A DNA stretch of 34,575 bases, from positions 1 to 34,575 of the forward strand of contig JADLBE010000037.1 of the NCBI GenBank assembly GCA_020847915.1, given 5' to 3'. The notes under the pieces are model-generated. The model was not told where the DNA came from. It saw only the letters and a program-made list of their open reading frames with translations, and made no database searches. A program made the translations under genes and the position numbers. Within the stretch, counting starts at the first letter, position 1. Every line of letters starts with the position of its first letter. Origin of the DNA: Saprospiraceae bacterium (lineage in GTDB: Bacteria; Bacteroidota; Bacteroidia; Chitinophagales; Saprospiraceae). This document shows positions 33,890-34,575 of this stretch, in pieces.

Positions 33890-34087
33890 TTTTTTTGTCT
33901 GAATCAGGATTTTCGGGATTATTGGATTTACATGATTTTGATCCCCCGTAAACTGGATGATCCGGCAACTGTGAGCGAAAAATCATGTAAATCCTATAAT
34001 CCTGGAAATCCTGATTCAGACAAAAAAGCAACGTGAGAGACCAAGCCCACCACTTAGCAAAATCCTGGAAATCCTGATTCAGACAAA
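33890..34087. repeat. Second copy of the palindromic repeat element (right of the nuclease gene)
   Basis: The left arm at 33890-33939 (TTTTTTTGTCTGAATCAGG...) and right arm at 33978-34027 are inverted copies with about three mismatches. They surround a 38-bp core at 33940-33977 that shares GATCCGGCAACTGTGAGCG with the left element. A further half arm (starting AATCCTGGAAATCCTG) lies at 34060-34087. The orientation of the core is the same as in the left copy. Confidence 0.9.
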
Positions 34088-34104
34088 AAGAGCATCGTGG
34101 GCGG

Positions 34105-34575
34105 TTACCCCACCACCATTTTCGTCAAATTTTCCCAAGAGAATTTACCCTTCTCCTCCTCCACAGCCCTAACCATCTTCTCCCGATCCTCCTCCTCAAA
34201 AAACGCACTAACCGCCCCGGCAATCGCCTCGGCCTTTACCTCAACCACATACCCCGCGACCCCGTCCTTCACAATCTCCGGCAAACCACCCACGTTGGTC
34301 ACCACCATGGGTTTGTTGAAATGGTAAGCGATTTGGGAAATGCCGCTTTGGGTGGCGGTACGGTAAGGCTGCACCACCAGGTCGGCGGCGGAGAAATACA
34401 CTTTGACCTGCTCGGCGGGGATGAAGTCGGAAAACACGTGCACACGGTCGCGTAAGCCGTGTTTGTCGATGATGGACTGGTAGGGCGCCCAGTCGTCGTA
34501 AGGTTCGCCTGCGACCACGCAGTGTACATCCGGCGCAAGAGCCAGGGCTTCCAACAGGAGGTCGAGGCCTTTGTA
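34105..34575 (-). CDS. Glycosyltransferase, GT4-like, C-terminal part (truncated by window edge)
   Basis: The reading frame is open to the window edge and begins YKGLDLLLEAL, so at least 156 C-terminal residues are present and the N-terminus lies outside. Features of the C-terminal Rossmann half of GT4 (GT-B fold) enzymes are VHCVVAGEPYDDW, VHVFSDFIPAEQVKVYFSAA, and the nucleotide-sugar-binding block VVQPYRTATQSGISQIAYHF followed by PMVVTNVGGLPEIVKDG. The usual E-x7-E first Glu position is occupied by TATQSG-type residues, a variant common in the family. Donor and acceptor sugars are unknown. Confidence 0.88.
   Translation of the reverse strand, partial: YKGLDLLLEALALAPDVHCVVAGEPYDDWAPYQSIIDKHGLRDRVHVFSDFIPAEQVKVYFSAADLVVQPYRTATQSGISQIAYHFNKPMVVTNVGGLPEIVKDGVAGYVVEVKAEAIAGAVSAFFEEEDREKMVRAVEEEKGKFSWENLTKMVVG

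Noticed and set aside
33769-33951. Small gene between the nuclease and the right repeat
   Set aside because: It runs into the repeat element and has no family features or initiation signals.

Overview
The window looks like chromosomal DNA from a member of the phylum Bacteroidota, probably a Saprospiria- or Chitinophagia-like environmental lineage. The evidence is a SusC/SusD pair, several TonB-dependent outer-membrane proteins, type IX secretion (T9SS) C-terminal sorting domains, TPR histidine kinase/LytTR signalling, TAnnTTTG-type -7 promoter elements and a lack of clear Shine-Dalgarno sequences. Genus or species cannot be read from the sequence with confidence.

Layout: (1) 1-62: the 3' end of a tRNA and its terminator. 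(2) 167-5104: a TonB-dependent receptor, then, convergent to it, a LytTR response regulator and its TPR sensor kinase (4-bp overlap). (3) 5105-5664: about 560 bp with no convincing gene. (4) 5665-9180: an ABC exporter with a degenerate C39 peptidase domain and its HlyD-type partner. (5) 9192-10172: an AraC-type regulator, divergent from the main locus. (6) 10355-27615: a co-directional, roughly 17-kb polysaccharide-utilization-like locus (PUL): SusC, SusD, a secreted catalytic-looking protein with PKD-like and LamG modules, a five-LamG surface protein, a GH130 glycoside phosphorylase/hydrolase, an MFS transporter, a Gfo/Idh/MocA oxidoreductase, and a lipoprotein paralogue of the secreted catalytic-looking protein. 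(7) 27640-33115: accessory genes (NmrA-like reductase, beta-helix/ion-channel fusion, outer-membrane barrel, small membrane protein, NTF2-like protein, lipoprotein) with a 167-bp MITE-like element. (8) 33126-34087: a GxxExxY-type PD-(D/E)XK nuclease gene bracketed by two copies of a palindromic repeat. (9) 34105-34575: the C-terminal part of a GT4-type glycosyltransferase cut by the window edge.

Proposed working of the PUL (inference): the AraC-type protein senses a sugar and binds two 11-bp direct repeats 21 bp apart upstream of susC. Surface proteins exported by the T9SS, together with SusD, bind the glycan through LamG modules. The two paralogous proteins of unknown family (secreted, and lipid-anchored) are the only candidates for the depolymerising enzymes. 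Oligosaccharide passes SusC, the MFS permease carries it across the inner membrane, GH130 splits it and the oxidoreductase processes a product. Because no known endo-acting CAZyme is present, the two paralogues are the best candidate for an undescribed carbohydrate-active family. A near-palindromic array of heptamers of about 160 bp sits between the surface-protein half and the cytoplasmic half of the operon.

The window is rich in short degenerate repeats: heptamers inside the receptor gene, heptamers in the PUL, and AGGATT-type repeats around the nuclease.
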